A stretch of DNA of 64,000 bases, taken from the NCBI GenBank assembly GCA_018266375.1, contig JAFEAO010000002.1:315582-379581 (forward strand). Direction: 5' to 3'. This document shows positions 61,740 through 64,000 of the stretch, one piece after another. This DNA comes from Bdellovibrionales bacterium. Lineage in GTDB: Bacteria > Bdellovibrionota > UBA1018 > CAIMNF01. Positions within the stretch are counted from its first letter, which is position 1. Each line of letters begins with the position of its first letter. Both the position numbers and the translations under genes were made by a program. Under the pieces are notes generated by a model. That model was not told where the DNA came from. It was given only the letters and a program-made list of their open reading frames with translations, and searched no databases.

Positions 61740-62906
61740 ATGATGAAGAAGTCAGGAGCGCAGAAAACCACCAGCTTTAGAGTCGCATTCGTCATGGATG
61801 ATCGTCTTCCGCACGATCGTAAGGCCATCTTCACGCGCACCGTTTCGATGATGAAATCCAAGTTCCAAATGGATATTTTTTCGTCGTCGATGACCGAAGA
61901 CGAGCTTCTCAAGGAACTCGAAAAAACCGCCTACGGCCTCGTGATCATGCCGTGGTACCACTACGTCTCCTGGAAAAAAGTCGAAGGTTTTTTCGGCTCG
62001 CTCCGCATGCAGGGTTCGACCGTCGCCGGATATTTCGCCGACGCGATTCTGCCGTTCGAATTCTCTCACCTTCCGAACTATCACCGTTTTATTTTGCTCG
62101 ATTTCTACCGCTTCGATCAAAACGAAATCGAATGGATTTTACAATCTCTCGTGGTGCCGGAGCGTCGCAGTGGTTTTAGCGGCCTTTTTGCCCGCAATAC
62201 GTCGGTATATTTCGATGAGTGGTACGACGAGGACACGACTCCCACTCGCAGTATCGATTCGTTCATGAAGCATCCGCTTCTTCAGAGCGGCACCTGGAAC
62301 CATCGCTTGTCGAGCCTCCGCTTTTACATGACGGCGCTTTGGTCGATCTGTTTTGAAAAGAAACACACCATCGCCACCAACAGCGCGATCGCGACTCTCG
62401 AGGTCGCCGAAGTCAACCGTCGCCTGGTCATTAAACTTTTATTTGAGAGCACCGAGCACACGTTGCACTCGATGATGAATCACCTGTGGCCGAACTCGCC
62501 GAACCAACATTCGGCGCTTCGCGAACTCTATCGTCACGCCGACTATCTGCGGATCCATCAATTTCCGGAATCTCAGCAAGTCGAGATCACGGCGTTCTTT
62601 ACTCCATCCGCTCCGGCGATCAGCTTTCCGAACGAGCTTCGCGGCTGGTGGATCGAGCCCCTGACCAAAAAATTCGCAAAAAACTCGGACGAAGAGCAAT
62701 TCGTCAAGCGGGTCCCGATTCACCAACATGGGGCCAACGAAGTCGGCGGAAACCTCCATCAGGCGGTCGAAGTCCTCCGCCAGGCCCTACTCAAGATGAA
62801 CTCCCTCACTCCCGAGGAACGCTCGACGTACGAACCCCGGGTGACTAACATCAAATTCCTGGTCGGTGAGATCGACAAGAAGGTCACGCAGAAAAAGGCG
62901 GCGTAG
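61740..62906 (+). CDS. Cytosolic protein of unknown function
   Basis: A 388-residue protein without signal or membrane segments. The first 120 residues (FRVAFVMDDRLPHDRKAIF, TAYGLVIMPWYHYVSWKKVEGFF, VAGYFADAILPFEF) read like a receiver- or flavodoxin-like alpha/beta domain, though no phosphoacceptor pattern is certain. The later part is mixed and ends in a lysine-rich tail (EIDKKVTQKKAA). I believe related proteins occur in Bdellovibrio relatives, but I cannot name them. AAAGG lies ahead of paired ATGs. Divergent from the helicase-nuclease gene with an 86-base gap. Confidence 0.68.
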   Translation: MMKKSGAQKTTSFRVAFVMDDRLPHDRKAIFTRTVSMMKSKFQMDIFSSSMTEDELLKELEKTAYGLVIMPWYHYVSWKKVEGFFGSLRMQGSTVAGYFADAILPFEFSHLPNYHRFILLDFYRFDQNEIEWILQSLVVPERRSGFSGLFARNTSVYFDEWYDEDTTPTRSIDSFMKHPLLQSGTWNHRLSSLRFYMTALWSICFEKKHTIATNSAIATLEVAEVNRRLVIKLLFESTEHTLHSMMNHLWPNSPNQHSALRELYRHADYLRIHQFPESQQVEITAFFTPSAPAISFPNELRGWWIEPLTKKFAKNSDEEQFVKRVPIHQHGANEVGGNLHQAVEVLRQALLKMNSLTPEERSTYEPRVTNIKFLVGEIDKKVTQKKAA

Positions 62907-63082
62907 GCCCCTCTGCTTTCCGCCATCGTTCGGTCGCCGCCATCTGCTCCACCGCCGCCATCCAACTTACGCGACGGCAATACTCCAACCGAACCCGTTC
63001 AAATCGAAATCAATTTTCTTAATGATCAGCAAATCTCCACTTACAAATTGACATCGCTGAAAACTCGGAATAGCCCTTGAAT

Positions 63083-63616
63083 ATGGCGCGCGACCTACAG
63101 CTTGCATTTCTTGAATTTGAGAAGGAAAAGATCAAAGACTTCGGCGGGACTACCGTGAAGGGCAACCCGCGCGAGCGTCGCCCGATCTCATTAGGACGTC
63201 CGATGCACTTGGTGATGCGGTCGTCGCACGCACGCGCAGACCGGTCGTTTTTGAAACGCTCGCGTCGCATCGCCATCCAAGCTCTCGTTGAGCGTCAAGC
63301 CAGGCTAAAAGGTGTAAGGATTTACCGCTATGCAAACAGCGGGAATCATCTGCATTTGATTGTATTACCCCGCTCCCGCGAGTCGTTTCATGCCTTTACT
63401 CGCGCCATCAGCGGCTTGATCGCACGCCTCGTCCTGCGGGCAGAACGAGGCTGCGCTAAAAACCTGCGTTTTTGGGACGCGCGCCCTTTTACCCGGATTT
63501 TGGAATGGGGCCGCGACTATCGGCGGGCTTGCGCATACGTCGTGCAAAACAAACTTGAGGCATTGGGATTTGTACCGTATCGCCCTCGGCAACTAAAAAA
63601 GAAAGCGCCACCCTAA
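63083..63616 (+). CDS. RAYT/REP-associated Y1-type transposase-like protein
   Basis: A 177-residue protein. GRPMHLVMRSSHA, GVRIYRYANSGNHLHLIVLP (the HUH-type metal motif H-L-H) and RRACAYVVQNKLEALG (candidate catalytic tyrosine) match the Y1/HUH single-strand nuclease family to which REP-associated tyrosine transposases belong. Such enzymes cut and join single-stranded DNA near palindromic REP elements. I saw no clear REP palindromes near it. The ATG at 63083 is the likely start. It stands alone, as is usual for these chromosomal single-copy genes. Confidence 0.85.
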   Translation: MARDLQLAFLEFEKEKIKDFGGTTVKGNPRERRPISLGRPMHLVMRSSHARADRSFLKRSRRIAIQALVERQARLKGVRIYRYANSGNHLHLIVLPRSRESFHAFTRAISGLIARLVLRAERGCAKNLRFWDARPFTRILEWGRDYRRACAYVVQNKLEALGFVPYRPRQLKKKAPP

Positions 63617-63710
63617 CCCCGCTTCCAAACTTCGAGAAACCCTAGACTCGCAATCCGCTTCAAAGTAGTATTTTGTTAATGCAAACCCAATCTGCCATGG
63701 TGGAGCGACA

Positions 63711-64000
63711 TTGACCCCTTTTGAGTTTCTAAGCCGGATTTCGTTTTTTTCGATCTTAAGCTGGAGTTTCTTTCTCATCGCCGTCATCTGTGCGATCGTT
63801 CTCACCAATTTCCATAACCCGCTCGTGCGCAAGTATCGCTCGACGCTGCTGTCGATTGCGTTCTCAGGCTTAGCGCTCGGTGCCGCGAGCTGGAGCACTC
63901 CGTTTTTGCTCCGTCAAATCAACCCCGACCAGTCGCGGATGACTCCGATCGATCAGCTCACGATCACTCAGTGGGTGGAACCCGTGTCGAACCCGACGAC
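63711..64000 (+). CDS. Membrane protein, C-terminus beyond window edge
   Basis: The start of a protein: TTG at 63711 with GGAG 7 bases upstream, then LTPFEFLSRISFFSILSWSFFLIAVICAIVL, where a membrane helix begins near residue 13. A second hydrophobic segment (STLLSIAFSGLALGAASWS) follows, then a soluble, probably external, part (QINPDQSRMTPIDQL). The frame stays open to the window end. Too little is visible to assign a family. Confidence 0.65.
   Translation, partial: MTPFEFLSRISFFSILSWSFFLIAVICAIVLTNFHNPLVRKYRSTLLSIAFSGLALGAASWSTPFLLRQINPDQSRMTPIDQLTITQWVEPVSNPT

Overview
The window reads as chromosome of a predatory or Bdellovibrio-like member of the Bdellovibrionota/Oligoflexia, or a close free-living relative. 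This is inferred from a TIGR02147-family regulator, many secreted proteins with no recognisable family, a surplus of exported zinc metalloproteases and beta-barrel proteins, and the general protein character. Most of the DNA is fairly GC-rich, with gene-dense operons joined by ATGA or TAATG overlaps. Two stretches (about 0.9-4.25 kb and 27-30 kb) are clearly more AT-rich and look acquired.

Layout. 0-0.9 kb: end of a quinone-oxidoreductase-type gene and an orphan HTH protein. 0.9-4.3 kb: AT-rich block with a TIGR02147 regulator, secreted proteins and an IS256-family transposase remnant, ending at a tRNA-Leu(GAG). 4.5-6.9 kb: PP2C phosphatase/cNMP-binding fusion and a secreted metalloprotease. 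6.9-11 kb: two pterin-synthase-fold proteins in one operon with a complete NMT1/THI5-type ABC importer, divergent from a short-chain dehydrogenase. 11-13 kb: a cobalamin riboswitch ahead of a TonB-dependent receptor. 13-17.3 kb: gltX inside an operon of three c-type heme proteins. 17.3-20.2 kb: a sigma-region-4/zinc-finger membrane protein and two exported proteins. 20.3-22.2 kb: two toxin-antitoxin loci, one with a frameshifted toxin, next to tRNA-Val(GAC). 22.2-31 kb: M36-like metallopeptidase, secreted nuclease, DTW-domain tRNA modification enzyme, an AT-rich pair of envelope genes, and plsC. 31-35 kb: a leucine-degradation operon. 35-36 kb: PilZ and HAMP-like proteins. 36-42 kb: homocysteine methyltransferase/MTHFR fusion plus MetH. 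42-46 kb: a periplasmic binding protein, phytochelatin-synthase-like protein and gamma-glutamyltransferase in one operon. 46-52 kb: icd, fadD and acnA. 52-55.7 kb: small cytosolic genes, a LOG protein, uppP, an FKBP lipoprotein and a truncated globin. 55.7-61.7 kb: DNA topoisomerase VI A and B subunits downstream of a UvrD-type helicase-nuclease. 61.7-64 kb: a conserved unknown, a RAYT-type transposase and the start of a membrane protein.

How the parts fit. Cobalamin uptake (riboswitch plus TonB receptor) would feed the B12-dependent methionine synthase, which sits beside an MTHFR fusion that makes its methyl donor. Leucine breakdown, acyl-CoA synthetase, aconitase and isocitrate dehydrogenase suggest a cell that burns amino acids and fatty acids, fitting a predator or scavenger. 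Gamma-glutamyltransferase plus a phytochelatin-synthase-like peptidase would take glutathione apart in the envelope. The candidates I consider most novel are: the pterin-synthase/ABC importer/SDR locus; the glutathione-dismantling operon with its own binding protein; the heme-porin and cytochrome-YceI lipoprotein operon carrying gltX; bacterial Topo VI linked to a helicase-nuclease; and a 12-13 bp TTCC(G)6-7AA element placed almost against the start codon of three exported-protein genes.
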